Shown here piece by piece: positions 49,916 to 62,100 of a stretch of 64,000 nucleotides of DNA. Source of the DNA: Monarcha castaneiventris obscurior (Eukaryota; Chordata; Aves; Passeriformes; Monarchidae); assembly GCA_026261815.1 (NCBI GenBank), contig JAMPIT010000886.1, positions 19,140,001-19,204,000 on the forward strand. The letters run 5' to 3'. Numbering within the stretch: position 1 is the stretch's first letter; each line of letters begins with the position of its first letter. A program made the position numbers and the translations under genes. The notes beneath the pieces were generated by a model. It worked only from the letters and a program-made list of their open reading frames with translations. It made no database searches and was not told the DNA's origin.

Positions 49916-52299
49916 ACTGTGACACCTGCCACCAACTGAGGAACGGGGAAACAGAAGAGAGAAAACTCATCAAATGCAAACTATTCACAAGTGTCACAGA
50001 CATTCAGTCCTGAAGGGTCTGCACATGATCCCGTCTCCAAACTGCAAATCACCACTCACCTCCAAGACAAACCTGAGAGCTCTGGTAGAAGGCATACACC
50101 CAGCACATTGAGTCACACGGCAAGAGTAGGCCATGCTAAAATCTCCCCTATTCCCTGTTTCTGGTAGAAGTCAGAATCTGTGGGAATGCACTTCAGAGCT
50201 TCTTGTGAAAGCTCATTTCTAATGCTGAGCAGGGAAAGCACGATGTAGCAGTGCATGGAAACACAGATGGCCCAGCCTCTCCAGCCCAGAGATGCACAGA
50301 AGAGCAGGGCTGGTGCACTCCTTGTGCATTCAGAACACCAGAACTCTCTTGGGTGCAAAGTGGAGCTGACAAGGAAATGCCCAAACCCCAAAGCTTTTTG
50401 TCTTGCCTTGAGTTAACAGAGTATACCATGGAGCAGCATCAGGACCTGGCCAATTTCACAGGGCAGGAAGGAAGCATGTGCCCTGCTGCCAGCTCTGCCA
50501 AGCCTCCAGCTTTCTACCTTTTGACAGAACTCCAGAACATCCCTCATTCTTCTGCAGGACTTTTCTCACTGGGACCCTACAAAAAACTTACTCATTTTCT
50601 GACCTAGAGCAGTGAGGTCATCAAATGTTTCACTTCAGAGGAGAGATGCAGAGAGAGGGGAGATGTGGGTAAAGAAAGCATAGACTGAGTGAATGTCATT
50701 GTCCATGAATGGAATAGAACTGATAGGAAAAGCAACAAATATTCCCATGCAAGCTGGCATCACCGATGATGGTGGCATCTATCAACCAAACACTGGTTCC
50801 ACTGGGATTGTGCCTCCATGGTACCTTTTCCAGGAGGGCCTGCTACATATCCAGTTCCCTTCAAGGTAGCAGCTTGAGGAGGTTATGGCTTCATGACCAG
50901 ATCCGAAGAAGAAAAGAGTTGATGTAGTTTGCACAGGCAGTTGTGACCAGAGGTGCTGGCAATTTGCATTCCTTGGCAGCACTGCCATGCTGGGCACCAC
51001 AACACTCTGTCTCCCAGGCACAGCTACATACAGACATGAGATCCACGTGAGACTGCTGTCACAGTCCCTTTAGACCTGGGAAAAAGCTGGGTTGCTGTCT
51101 GCAGATGCCTGCTCTCCTAGCTTTATTCTGGACCTTTTGATATTTGCTGCTTCTCTTCAAACTTCAGCATCTGGAGCCATAACCTTTTAGGGGATATGAA
51201 TTCAAAGAGGAAGGTGTGGGATGGCAGAGGTTTAGCTGTTTTTTAGTGGAATAAAACCTAACAGATTCCACAACCCCAAAAGGCGGAAAAAAATAAAAAT
51301 AAGCCAATGTGGTTTTATTATGTAATTTACTGGCTTTGGCTCTAGACATGCTGAACTAAACCTTCCATCAAAAAATCAACCCAAACTTTCCACCTGCACA
51401 AAGAGCAGGAAAAGTCCTATCTATGCCAAGGCCAGGGATCATGGAAACATCTTGTACCCTTCCCATTCAGAACAAGACCAAAGTGAATCCCTGCAGGCCA
51501 AGCTCAGGCTCAGATGCTTCAGTTAAGAGGAATTATACCCTTCTGGTGATTCAGAGAGATATAAACCTTCATTTAAGAGGATTTTTGGCTTTGTGCTGTC
51601 TATGGTTTAAAATCTTCAGAGCCTCAGAGGTGAAGATGTTCTTGCTGGTAAAAGAGAAGAGATAAAGCCAAAGAGGAACAGGTCCAGCCTGCCACACACT
51701 GATGAGGGGGACTTGCAAGGAGACAACATGCACCAAGAGAGCTGCCCAGCTTGATCAGCCCCATACTTGGTGCACTGAAACCCTGCTGAAGTGTGACTCG
51801 ACCTACAGTGGACTTGAGCCATGGCTGGGAAACTCCAGCAGAGCACCAGTGCAAGAACACTTTGCCCCACAGTGTAAGAGGCAGTGAAAGGCAGGTGAAG
51901 GGAGGCGAGGTGGCTTAGGCTACCCAACAGGCTGGTGGAAAAGAAGGATTGAATATTCCCCCATGTGCTGCCCATGCCCATTGCTCCAGCTGTCTCCTAC
52001 TGAGGAAGCAGGATCTGATACCACAAAGCACCTTATCCCTGGCACTGACACCTGACACAGCCAAAATGGGTGTCAAATTTATACTCAAATAAAACTGTGG
52101 CACAGTGCACTGCCCAGGAAGCCCTGGGTGCCACGGTCCTAGGTGGAGACTTAAGGCAGCCTCTTTCCTACAGTACCAAGCAAAATTACTCTCCCTGCCC
52201 CCATCCCCACTCCCCAGAGCTTTACACCAGGACCACAGGCACATGAGGGAGGGATGGGGACACAGAGAGAGGATCTCCCACCAGAAACTGTGTGGGGAG
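49916..52299. other. non-coding, no firm feature
   Basis: No gene or clear repeat. Short overlapping frames at 50113-50607 and 51616-51981 are not recognised. Confidence 0.6.
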
Positions 52300-52425
52300 G
52301 ACTAAAAAAAAAAGAAAAAATATGGAAGAGAGGCTGTGAGCAGAGACAGAGAAAGAAAAAAAGAAAAAAAGGAGTGGGAAGGGAGAAAGTGAGAAAAAGA
52401 GAGAGAGTGAGAAAAATGACAGGAG
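52300..52425 (+). repeat. purine-rich tract
   Basis: About 125 bases of mostly A and G (AGAAAA, GAGAGAG words) on the plus strand, directly upstream of a large candidate conserved element. Confidence 0.85.
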
Positions 52426-52439
52426 CTGAATTTTCGGCG

Positions 52440-53035
52440 CCCTCACTTTAAATCAAGATAAAAGACTGAAATGGAAAATAACAGTCCAGAGAAACCCCTG
52501 GACGGCTTTGGGCGTTAATGGAAACACATGGCTGAAGGCTGTAGTGTTGTCAGCTTCCCCGTGCTCTGACATTCCTTTCTGATAATCCGGCCTGCCATAA
52601 AATTAGAATAGCAAATACCTCCTGACAAAGATGCATGTTTCCCTCTATTGTGCCATCATAAAAAAAACTCCGCTGGTGACTCGAGGAGCCGCAAACTTCA
52701 ATTTAAATTTACAGTGCGGCGGAAGGAAAGTGATATGCACTCAAAAATTTTAATAACCTATTAAGTTACGACTTCAATTTCATTTTATGAATATTTTCCT
52801 TGGGGAGCAGTGCTATCACAGAGAAAGATAGAAATTTAAAAAAGATAAATAGTGCCATTAATCTCCAACATTTCTCTTCCATTATCCTTGAAAATTAGGA
52901 GTTATTTTTGTTCAGATCTTCATGTAATTAGCTCCCTACACTTGATTCACTAGCCAGAAAATGACCATGTTCAGAAAATTAAAAATTTGTCATTAAGTGG
53001 AATTTAACATAATATCATTTATCTTTATCTATTCC
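52440..53035. promoter_or_regulatory. strong candidate conserved non-coding element
   Basis: This is a 600-base AT-rich block without transposon signatures and with unusually word-rich sequence. It includes CTTCAATTTAAATTTACAG, GTGCGGCGG, CTATTAAGTTACGAC, CATGTAATTAGCTCC and an NKX2-type TTAAGTGG (52993-53000). Retained CpGs (52507-52515, 52672-52726) inside AT-rich DNA argue for constraint. It is flanked on both sides by purine-rich tracts. No coding frame of note is present. Enhancer function is inferred. Confidence 0.45.
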
Positions 53036-53039
53036 CCAG

Positions 53040-53385
53040 CTGACAGCAGGAGCCTTGGAAGTGATACAGGCTTCTGTGTCAGAGAGTAGAGGCAAGTCCT
53101 CGACATGAGAGGGAGAGTGCAGGAGTGTGGGGGGAGGCTATAAGGATGTGAGAGAGGGGGAGCATGTGAGACAAAAAGGAAGCAGGAGCTGGAGTCACAG
53201 GAAGAAGGGGAGAAAAGGAGGAGTGGGGCATGGGAGGAGAGGGACAATGCAGCAAGCAGGCAGAGGAGCAGGGCAGCCAGGCAGGGCAACACGTGGAGGA
53301 AGGAGCAGGCGGGGTGAGGAAGAAGAGGGCAGGGAAGGCAAGGTAGAGCTGTCTGCTGAGCTCAGTGGCAGAGCTCAGGAAGTGC
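53040..53385 (+). repeat. purine-rich, G-biased tract
   Basis: Strong A/G bias on the plus strand over about 345 bases (GGAG, GAGGAG words), not a regular array. The 161-codon minus-strand frame over it (53079-53564), rich in Leu/Ser/Pro, is a composition effect. Confidence 0.85.
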
Positions 53386-53721
53386 CACCATGAGGCCAGC
53401 TGGGTGTCACTATGGAAGCAGAATAGGTGGCCTGGTGAAATCCTGACCTGGCAGGATCCCTGAGCGTGTGCACTGGATGAATACCCAGGCACTGGTTCCT
53501 GCTCATGGCTTTCTCTAGATCTTCCCCTGTCCAGCTCACCAGTCCTCCATGAAACACAGGGCACAACCCAGAAGAAATCCTCATCAAGGTGAGAGGAAAG
53601 CTTTTGCTGCCTATTAATGACCTACAGCCTGTATTGGCAACAAGATCCAAAGGAACATTGGCTGTTAGCAGACCTCATCCTCTTCAGGTGCTTTGGAGTG
53701 ATCCACTGAGCACTCTCCACC
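53386..53721. other. non-coding, no firm feature
   Basis: Nothing recognised. Confidence 0.6.
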
Positions 53722-53852
53722 ACGTCATTATCACCTTGTACAGAAGGCAAACCAAGGCATAGAACAGGTTTCTGACTTGCCCAAGGTGGTGAGACTGGAA
53801 GCAGAGTTGGGATCAGACCCCAGCCCACACTGTCAGACCCTTAGACACCTTC
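53722..53852 (-). mobile_element. MIR-like core-SINE fragment (best preserved)
   Basis: In minus orientation: 'cattatcaccttgtacagaagg', 'ccaaggcatagaacagg', 'ctgaCTTGCCCAAGGTggtgagactgg', 'GCAGAGTTGGGATCAGACCC', 'tgtcagaccc'. This matches, in order and spacing, the MIR words 'attatccccattttacagatg', 'ctgaggcacagag', 'gacttgcccaaggtcacacagc', 'gcagagctgggattcgaaccc', 'gtctgactcc'. Confidence 0.78.
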
Positions 53853-54735
53853 TGCTCCAGCTCTTACTTTCCACTCCATTCCCTCCACTAATCCTGTGTG
53901 CACACCAGAAGTGCAACAAGAGCAGCTCTCTAGCATGGGCTGAACTACAAGAAGCCTCTTCAGCTTCTGAATCCCTCTCATTGACTGAAAAACATTAGCC
54001 TCCTAACCATCTCATTTAATCTGTCTCTCCTCTCAGTGGCGAGATCTGATAAAATATCTCTCTGGAGAAAATGAACGAGAATAGGTGGAAGGAAGGAGAA
54101 GAACACCATAAAGCAAACACTATGGGCAGGAGCTATTTTAAATAACTGGCAAGCTAAAAAAGCCAAGGACATTAGCTACTCAGCAGTTCCATCACTAGAG
54201 CTTGTGCTATTTTAAGCAAATCTCTTTGCCTCTCTATTCTGGGTTAAAGTTTGGGGGTTTTTCCACTCCTCCCAAAGAAGTTTTGCGGAGTTTTATTTAT
54301 CTGGGTTCCATTGTCCTATATCTAAATTTTCAAACTTTGCGCATAATTTTGTTCTTATTTTCTCTTAAAAGTACAATGACATGTGTTGGGGGAAAGCCAT
54401 AAAGATTTGCATTTCATCAAAAACAAGCTTAATGACCTTGTGCTCTACCATGTACTCTTCTGTGCTAAACATAACATAGAATTTTGCACAAGTGTCTACT
54501 GGACAGTGTGCAGTACGTCATAGATCTGTACAAGAGGGCATAAAACAGCAGAGGAACATTCTAGTTCAGACACTTATCACCATGCTCCATGGTTGTGATT
54601 TTTTAAGGCAACCTAGGGAGTTATATACAAAAAAATCTCACAGGCTCCTGCAAGCCACAGTTGGCAGCTACAAAGTACCAGCCCACGTGCATCAACCTAT
54701 TCCTTTCTACGTATAAAAGGACAAGATCGGTCAGG
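53853..54735. other. non-coding, no firm feature
   Basis: Nothing recognised. Confidence 0.6.
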
Positions 54736-54850
54736 ATGATTATGCTCCCCCTGTGGCGGGACACAGAGGCTCTGGAAGTACCTTGGGGGCTACAGCAAAC
54801 CAACAGCAGAGCCAGGCATGGGACCCAGCCATCCTGCCTTGTTTCTACAC
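54736..54850 (-). mobile_element. MIR-like core-SINE fragment
   Basis: The words 'gattatgctccccctgtggcggg', 'ACACAGAGGCTCTGG', 'GCAGAGCCAGGCATGGGACCC' and 'agccatcctgcc' follow the minus-orientation MIR order. Moderately convincing. Confidence 0.5.
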
Positions 54851-55529
54851 ACTGACAGCTCTGAAGTTTCCCACCACCAGCTGGGGGATGCAATGCTGCT
54901 TTATAACTCAGGCAACTTCTGTATCTGGTGCGCATGTAGCTGGAGTCAACAGCAGGGCTGGATAAGCATAGGTCTGTGTACTGGTTTTCTATGGGTACTG
55001 AGTATGGCTCGAGATCGGATCAGATCTTAGCTAAAGGAAAATAGCAGCTACTATTGCTCTTGCCCCAGTGGGGTGGAGTGCTGTCTCTAGGGATCTGTTC
55101 TGGGACTCATTTACTCATCTTAAGTGTACTGCAGCCATGTCTCTGGTCTAAGCACTGACTGGAAGTACCCAACACTCATCACCTCCCACATCAACATTGC
55201 TGCAGAGCAAAATCCCTCCAGCCAGTGATCTGAAATGTCAAGAATCACCTCATCCCTTCAGCAGGCCATCTCCAGACAGTTATCTGGGACAGTCACGAGG
55301 CTGGAGGGCCCAGGGTGAAAAGTAAGGTTGAGTACATTGGCATAGAAGGGAAATGTTGGTCTTTGTGGAGCACCTCCCCATGGCAACATCAATCTGACCC
55401 ACAGAAAGACCCGTGAAGCATTTCCTTCTATCCATGTTGGGACAGGTTTCTGACTGATGCAGAAATCAGGAATGTGATTTCCTCTCACTGCCGTGTTGCC
55501 CAAACCATTTTGTTATGCATCCCAGAGCA
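54851..55529. other. non-coding, no firm feature
   Basis: Nothing recognised. Confidence 0.6.
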
Positions 55530-56010
55530 TGTTCTTTCCATGCTGGATCTCAAACAGCCCTTTCCCTCAGGTCTCCTCCCTCCCACCCTCCCACTCAGAC
55601 TCATGCTCCTCCTCTCCCATCCCACCACACTCACTTCCTATTGCAGATTCTCTTCATTTTCTGTTTTTTCTCTGTTTCTGCCCTCTCTTCTCCACTACTA
55701 GAGCTGTTTGATTCATGGTGCTCTCAAAGCAGAGGAGAAGGCCCCTTCTTCTCTTATCCATTTATATGATTTACCAAAGTGTCTTCAATTTGTTTCCCCA
55801 TTCCTTGACTTAGTAGCTATCCTTGCTGCTCTCCTTAAAATCAGTTCTCTTCTTCCCCTCCACTGTCTTCCTCTATCCACTCCAACCCTTTTTCATACCC
55901 TTACAGGCTAAGCCAGACTGTTCTCTTCCTCTCTGCACACACAGACCCTGGCCCATCCCCTTCTGCTTCTCCCATTCCTTCCTCATGCTCCCCCTCCTCA
56001 CCAGAGCTTC
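55530..56010 (+). repeat. pyrimidine-rich tract
   Basis: Over about 480 bases the plus strand is strongly C/T-biased (CTCCTC, CCCTTC, TTCCTC words), opposite in strand sense to the purine tracts at 44466, 52300 and 53040. Overlapping frames rich in Ser/Pro/Leu/Phe (55474-56026) follow from composition. Confidence 0.8.
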
Positions 56011-56029
56011 AGCACTGCAGCCTTAAAGC

Positions 56030-56380
56030 AGGATAAATGGATATGGATATCGTACAATAAAACCTTCAGAATGGAGAGTTTTGTGCAAGTGAACAGCAGC
56101 CAAGCCTGAGAGACTGAAAATTGGATAAAGGGATTAAAACAGTAGCACATTAACAGGAGATTTAGAGTGTAATAAACTCATTTCATAATAATATGTGCGT
56201 TGGGGCTGGTAATAAATCATCGCGGGATCCCTGCCTTCCGCAGTGCCGGAACGAGGCAGTGACCCGAAAGCGGGGTAGGATTTCAGCGAGATGTGGATTA
56301 ATTTCACAGGGTTCTTGGCCAGGAATAGAGCGGCTGTGCCATTCCCGTACAGCTGCTGCTGTTACTGCTGGCTTTTCGAA
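56030..56380. promoter_or_regulatory. candidate conserved non-coding element
   Basis: The AT-rich first half (GGATAAAGGGATTAAAAC, GTGTAATAAACTCATTTC, GGTAATAAATCATCG) is followed by a stretch retaining about nine CpGs at 56220-56335, then GTGGATTAATTTC. No transposon match. The CpG retention suggests constraint or low germline methylation. Inferred only. Confidence 0.37.
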
Positions 56381-59300
56381 AAAAACATCCACAAAAAGCA
56401 AACAAATGAAACCAAACAAGAGGACCTGCCAGCACCGCCTGGCACACATTTGTGGTGAAGGGTACTCAAGTGGCCTTCACCAGCACCACCCCAGAGGCCA
56501 AACATTAGGCCAAAACACTTCTCAGTCACCTGCCTGGACAATGCCCTGCACCCATTCCGCACAGACCTGTGGGGTGAAGATGATAAAACAGCAACAGGAA
56601 AGAAGCCAGCTAGACAGAAATGCTCGGCTAAGTCACCACATTAATGGCCCGAATAACCTTGCCTAAGGCACCAAACTGAAAAGAATCTAACGACCACATG
56701 CAGTAGACATTCAAGCCTGGTGGGCAGCCCAACATGCAACCTCAGGACAGGTGGGGATGGGGAAAGGCTGAGACTCCAACTCACCTCTGCTGCACAAAGC
56801 TCATGAAAAGTTACAAAAGCGGTGAAGCCTCAGACCAAGAAAGGGAGGAGAGCAGCATGCTGGAATGTTCCCAGAGAAAGAATACAGATGGATCCAAGCT
56901 GTACTGCAATGAGGTGAGGCAAGGACTTTGCAGCAAGAGGTAATAAAGGAATAAAGAACAGGAAAATGCAGTACAAGCGTCCTGAAACAATGGACTTGAG
57001 GAGGCCTTGGGGAGGTGGGGACAGTTTGATGGTATCTTAAGAGCAGCTGGGGAGCAAAAAAGCCCTCACCAAAAGAGAGATATGGAGAAGCTCACAACAG
57101 TCAAGGCACTGGTCCAGATGACATGGGATCTGAGCTATATGTCTTGCCACTGCAGCCATGGAGATTGCTTAGGACAGTCAGTGCTCAGGGCAAGTCCTGC
57201 CTTGCTTTACCATCAGCAATAGGAGTGTGGCCCAGTGTGTTTGAGAAAAATATATGTTGGTTGATATCTAATACAATGTTGATACACATTAATACAATTT
57301 GACATAAAAACAATAAACTGTATTGAATAAAAGATAGGATGGGCCAATTTCTGAGGAAATTCTTGAAACATAAGCCAAGACTAGACTGGCATGAAGAAAG
57401 GGAAGGTAAATTTAGGTGAGGGATATGGAACACTGTGGGGACTGAGAAGGAAGTGAATCACCAGCAGTGCAAAATTCAAATCTCGAAAGCAGACCTGAGA
57501 TCTTGAAGACCTGCAGATTCACAGAGATTTGTCTTTGCTGATATTGCTAGGGTGAGAACCACAGTGCTTATTTAGTCAAGGCCCAAGGCACAGCTCTGGA
57601 CTTCAGTGAAAATATTAACTTTTATGCTGTACTACCCAAAGGCAGTGGTAACAAAAGTCACCAGTTGGCAATCAGCCATCTGCCTGCATGAGCCGATGGA
57701 GGATGTTCAAACCAAATAAGCCATATAACTGTTCCTTAAATGGAAGCTTAAGCCTTGCAAGAGGCCTGGATCTGAGGAAGAATGCTATCTTCATATAAAA
57801 GTTTACTTTATCATGTGTATGGTGGCTGCTGACAAGCTACCTACTATGCACAAATCCCTCAAGAAACCTTGTTTCTTTGTCAAAAGGAGTTTTTCAGAAT
57901 CATGCATGTATGTACAGAAGACACAGCAAATACCTACAGCTTTTACAGGACCAGATTGCAAAGTAGGCTAAAGTGGCATGTTTGGTTTTTAAAAGAGGTG
58001 CCCTTGATATCACCTTGAAGGGCGGATTAAGGGAAAATTCAAAACAAGGAGAAAGGCAAGACTTCAGTAAACCAGGAAATGAGGTTCAATAAGATAGAAG
58101 GGCTGAATGTCTTAGATCATTCAATTCTCAATGTCTTGAGATTCATTCAGTCACGGGACAAGGAAGGGTCCCCAGCACTGCTTGGAAAGCCATGCCCACA
58201 GGTCTACAAGAAGAAAGCACAGGAAAGGCATGACGAAATATCAGGTCCCAACAGACTGTTGCCTGAACTCCCAAACTGCTTCTGAGGAAAATAAACTACC
58301 AGGTTTACAAAATGTTGCAAGGTTTGGATAAAAGCAAAACATTTCATAGTTTTTTCAGTGCAGAGCACCACAGGTACCCAGTACTGAGGCCCAGCTCTCA
58401 CCTCACACCTAGGGAGGTCACCAGCCTGACTGCTGGACAAGGGTCCTGCACAAGGCAAATAGTCCAGCCTCATCTTGAACCAATTACTAGTCACTGACAC
58501 AGACTGGAACAGGTCTAGCAGAGATCTGTACCTCTACACTGGCTGAAATGTCCACTTGAGATGGAGAAGCCTTGTTCATCCTCTGAATCACTCTGTGCAA
58601 AGACTTGAGTTTGACTCTGCCCTTGGCCTCTAAGTGCCCAGAGCATAGATTTATTAACCATGTCAGGTCACATTCTGTCCTGCTAGTTTAGATCAGGCAG
58701 CTTAACTTCCACTCAGGAAATTCTCATCATATGGTTGGAGACTCCCCTGTGCTCCCACCAAGTGTTTTGATGTCAATGAAACTACTTGAGTTTCAAGGAA
58801 AAAGATTCACAAAATGTATTCCTGCCAGTTCAGTCCTCCCAGTCCCCTGCTTTATACTGCACTTGGACTTCTAAGGGGAGCTACATGTTGAATACCCCAT
58901 TTTGGTCATGAACTGCTGTTCTGCACAGCACTGAGCTCAGAGGTTCAGCCAACACCCCAGACAGTCTGAGACCTCAAGACTTACAGCTGAGGTCTTTGTT
59001 GCCTTCACTTCTCCCACTCCAAGCAGCTCTACCATATGGCAGAGTTGACTTTTTACACTTCAGCATGAGCTGTGACAAACAACAGAACACCAAAGGTAAA
59101 ATTTGCACTAAGCAAAGGGTTGAGTATTTTTTCCTCCAAAGAAAAAGAACTTATTTAAAAACACCTTTTGTAAAAACATATTTCAGCGATCACTTCCAGG
59201 CTGGAAACACTATTTTTGGATAATAAACACAGGAACAAGTACATCTATGTTTTAAAAATGCGTTGGTTAAAACAATTTAGCAAGTCCCTTGAAAATAAAA

Positions 59301-61660
59301 AGCAACAAATTTGAAGAAAAGTCTTAAGAAACCAGAAATTTTACTCAAAATTTATTTTATTTTTTTATAAATACTGGAAAACATGGTCAAAAACCCCAAG
59401 CAGGTCAGCTTGACTGTCAGCTTATAGTAGTGGGAAAAAGGGAAACCAGAAAGGAAAATTTCACTTTTGCTATTTCTTTTCCTCTGGTAGTAAGGGATGA
59501 TCCCAGCTCAGCAACACTGCACAGTAAAATGATGGGAGTCCCAGGACTCTGCCCAGTGAGGTCAAACAATGCACACAAAGCTACCAGTGGTACATCAGTG
59601 CCACAGATACTGAGGTGACAGTCCTTGAGAGAGGAGCTCAGGGCCTTTCTGGCACCACAACAGCGTGTGGCCCTCCTGGTATTTGAGCCAGCTGGGAGGG
59701 TGGCACAGTGGTAGCGGCGGCAGCAGCACTGCTGCTCACCTAAGCTGGCTTTCCCTCATTACCATAGCTCTTGCCACACCACTGAAGTGTAAATTCACTC
59801 AGTAAATCGCACCAGCTTCACCGTTGCAAGACAGTACTCAAGAAGCACTAATAAAGAGGGGAAATTGGATTTGCACCGAAGTCAGCCTCAAACTTCATCT
59901 GTAAGTCGCTGCCAGTCAAGGCCTGTAAGCCCCAGCCAGACTTCCCTGGTAGTAAACTGGCCATGGAAACTTGGGAAGCCAAGGCACAGAAATGAATATA
60001 CTCAGCACAGGGCCTTCATATTCCTTCACCCCACAAGAACCAACAAGACCAAGTCCTGTGTAATAAAAACTGGTGGACAGTGAACCACAACAGTAGGTTA
60101 CTCCAAGTAGTGAACTAGAGAGCCAAGGGGCTGTAAAGCGCCTTAATTTCTCTCCTGCTGAATTCAAAGGAGGTATTTCTTCCCACTACACCTACTAGGT
60201 GATATTTAAGAATAAGAAGAAAATTCCATAAGCCCTCCAATCAATTTGACGTATAATTTCAGCTGGAAAATAAAGGTAGCTCTGAGATAGCTCTGAAAAT
60301 GCTGAAAGACCCAAGTTCCGTGTCCTCCAAACACTACATCACAGCTATCAGTCAAAACTATTTCTTTTGTGCAAAAAAGGACCAATGCTAGCAAAAGGGC
60401 TGAACATGGCTAAAACAAAATATGTCTTTTTTTAGTTAAATATAAAGGCTAGGGTTGTCCCAAAATGATATTTGCATGAGAAAGGAAAATAATGAGAGAG
60501 ATAATAATATAAGAAAATTTAAGTTTTTACCCTCATTTAATAAAAAACCTTTTAAAAAGGGGAAGAGCAAAGAAAAGCATAAGGCATTTTTCTACATGAA
60601 AGATTTTGTCTGTTTCACAACATCCCCCTTCTTTACTAAGATTAAAAATGAAATTAAAGCTATCTGATTCATTTCCCCACAACTGGTGCACAGTTACACT
60701 GACCTGCAGTAGTTTTAGGACTGCCCTGCTGAAAAGGGCCACCACCTTCCAAGACACGCTGCAGGTATGTGGCCGGTGAGTTAAGGCATGCCATTGATTT
60801 TTTATTTGTCACAAAATATCATTGTAATGCAGTTGCATGATATTGTGCTGGCCAGAAATCACCTTCAAGACAGTTTAGTGGTATGACATGGTACATTGTC
60901 AACAGTAAATCTGGGCTGGAAGGCAATAACCCATTCCGATGCTGATCACTGAAGACACCAGAAACAATTAAATGCCTACTGTTAATCATGCTACCTGGCT
61001 TACAGGCAAACCACCTTGTTCTGTAACCTTCTATGATTTTATTAGCTCAAGAGGCTCAAACGAGGTTGCTTTTTAGACAGGAGACCTGCAAAGGCCATGC
61101 AATGTTGGCAGAAATGGCTTGGCTGTAGTGAAGTGCTGACTCTATTCACAACAGATTAACCCTGGGCAGTTCAGGTGAGCCCTAAGCTCAAATATTATTT
61201 TTACAGTCATAACCATTTCTGTTGGAAAGACAAGCCACATTTACCAGCATTTCCAAGTTCCTGCACAGACATTTTCTCCCTATGTAAATTCCAACTGGAC
61301 AGCAGAAGTGTCTTCTTCAATTCCATTGCAAAGAAGTTATTTAACATTTCCTTGGGTGTAAATAAATGCGGATGTAAACAAGTTGCCTTGCTTTGGCAGA
61401 ATAATCAATGGCACAAATATGAGAACTAGAACAGTAAGTGAGGCAGAAATTCTGCAGAAAAAGCTCAAGTTGAACCAGAGTCATCAGTGCAAAGTAAACC
61501 AAATTCACTCATGGACACTTCAAAGAGGAGCACAGATGGTCAGGTATGTCAGACCTCTCTGCGCTGGTGGGGTTTCAGCTGGAACATTAAATCTAGGCCT
61601 GGATCCCAGATTCAAGGGAGATGGTGGTAAATAAGAGCCCTTTGTGAAGAGAAGTATGAC
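56381..61660. other. non-coding, no firm feature
   Basis: No gene or clear repeat over about 5.3 kb. AT-rich at 57235-57340, 59090-59380 and 60410-60670. A short GGC/AGC run (GGCGGCAGCAGCA) lies near 59716. Short open frames (up to 98 codons) are not recognised. Confidence 0.6.
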
Positions 61661-61730
61661 TGGTCCAAGACCTAGAAAGTGAAACTTTCTTTTCACTTTT
61701 CACAGGTCCAAGACCTGTAGAAGTGAAAAG
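61661..61730. other. nested inverted repeat / hairpin pair
   Basis: An imperfect palindrome spans 61689-61730: arms beginning CTTTTCACTT and ending AAGTGAAAAG, with a perfect inner core ACAGGTC-CAA-GACCTGT (61703-61719). Immediately before it is a second perfect palindrome, GAAAGT-GAA-ACTTTC (61675-61689). The 12-base word GGTCCAAGACCT occurs twice in direct orientation (61662-61673 and 61705-61716). Confidence 0.85.
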
Positions 61731-62100
61731 AAATGAAGATGTTCAATCTACAGATGTGAAGGCTTAGGAGAAACATCTTCCTAGTAGGTAAAATACTGAA
61801 CAAAAAGGAAGGTAATTAGCCCTTCTCCATGCCAACATAGAAAAGACAACAAGACTTAAATTGCAGCAAGATCTAGATTAGCCATGAGGACCAAGTGTCT
61901 AGTGCTGTGAATTAGTGCTACAGGCTAGTGAAGTACTGAAACAGATTGCTGAAGGGAAGCTCTGATATCTCATCACTGAAAGCTTTTAACGACAGAAAAT
62001 TAGCTAGAAAGTTATAAAACACTCATCTGAGGTAGAATGGGTCTTGCCCTAGGGCAGGGAGATGGATTGGATCATCTCATGATGCTAATTCCAGGCTTAA
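61731..62100 (+). mobile_element. ancient CR1/L3-like LINE 3' fragment
   Basis: Ordered degraded words match old CR1/L3 3' ends: 'aaattgcagcaagatctag', 'gtactgaaacagattgctga' (the 'actggaacaggttgcc' word), 'ctcatcactgaaagctttta' (the 'ccatcattggaggtttttaa' word), 'cttgccctagggcaggGAGATGGATTGGATCATCTC'. Highly diverged. Confidence 0.65.

Noticed and set aside
53079..53564. 161-codon minus-strand frame
   Set aside because: Runs over a purine tract; low-complexity Leu/Ser/Pro content and no recognised family.
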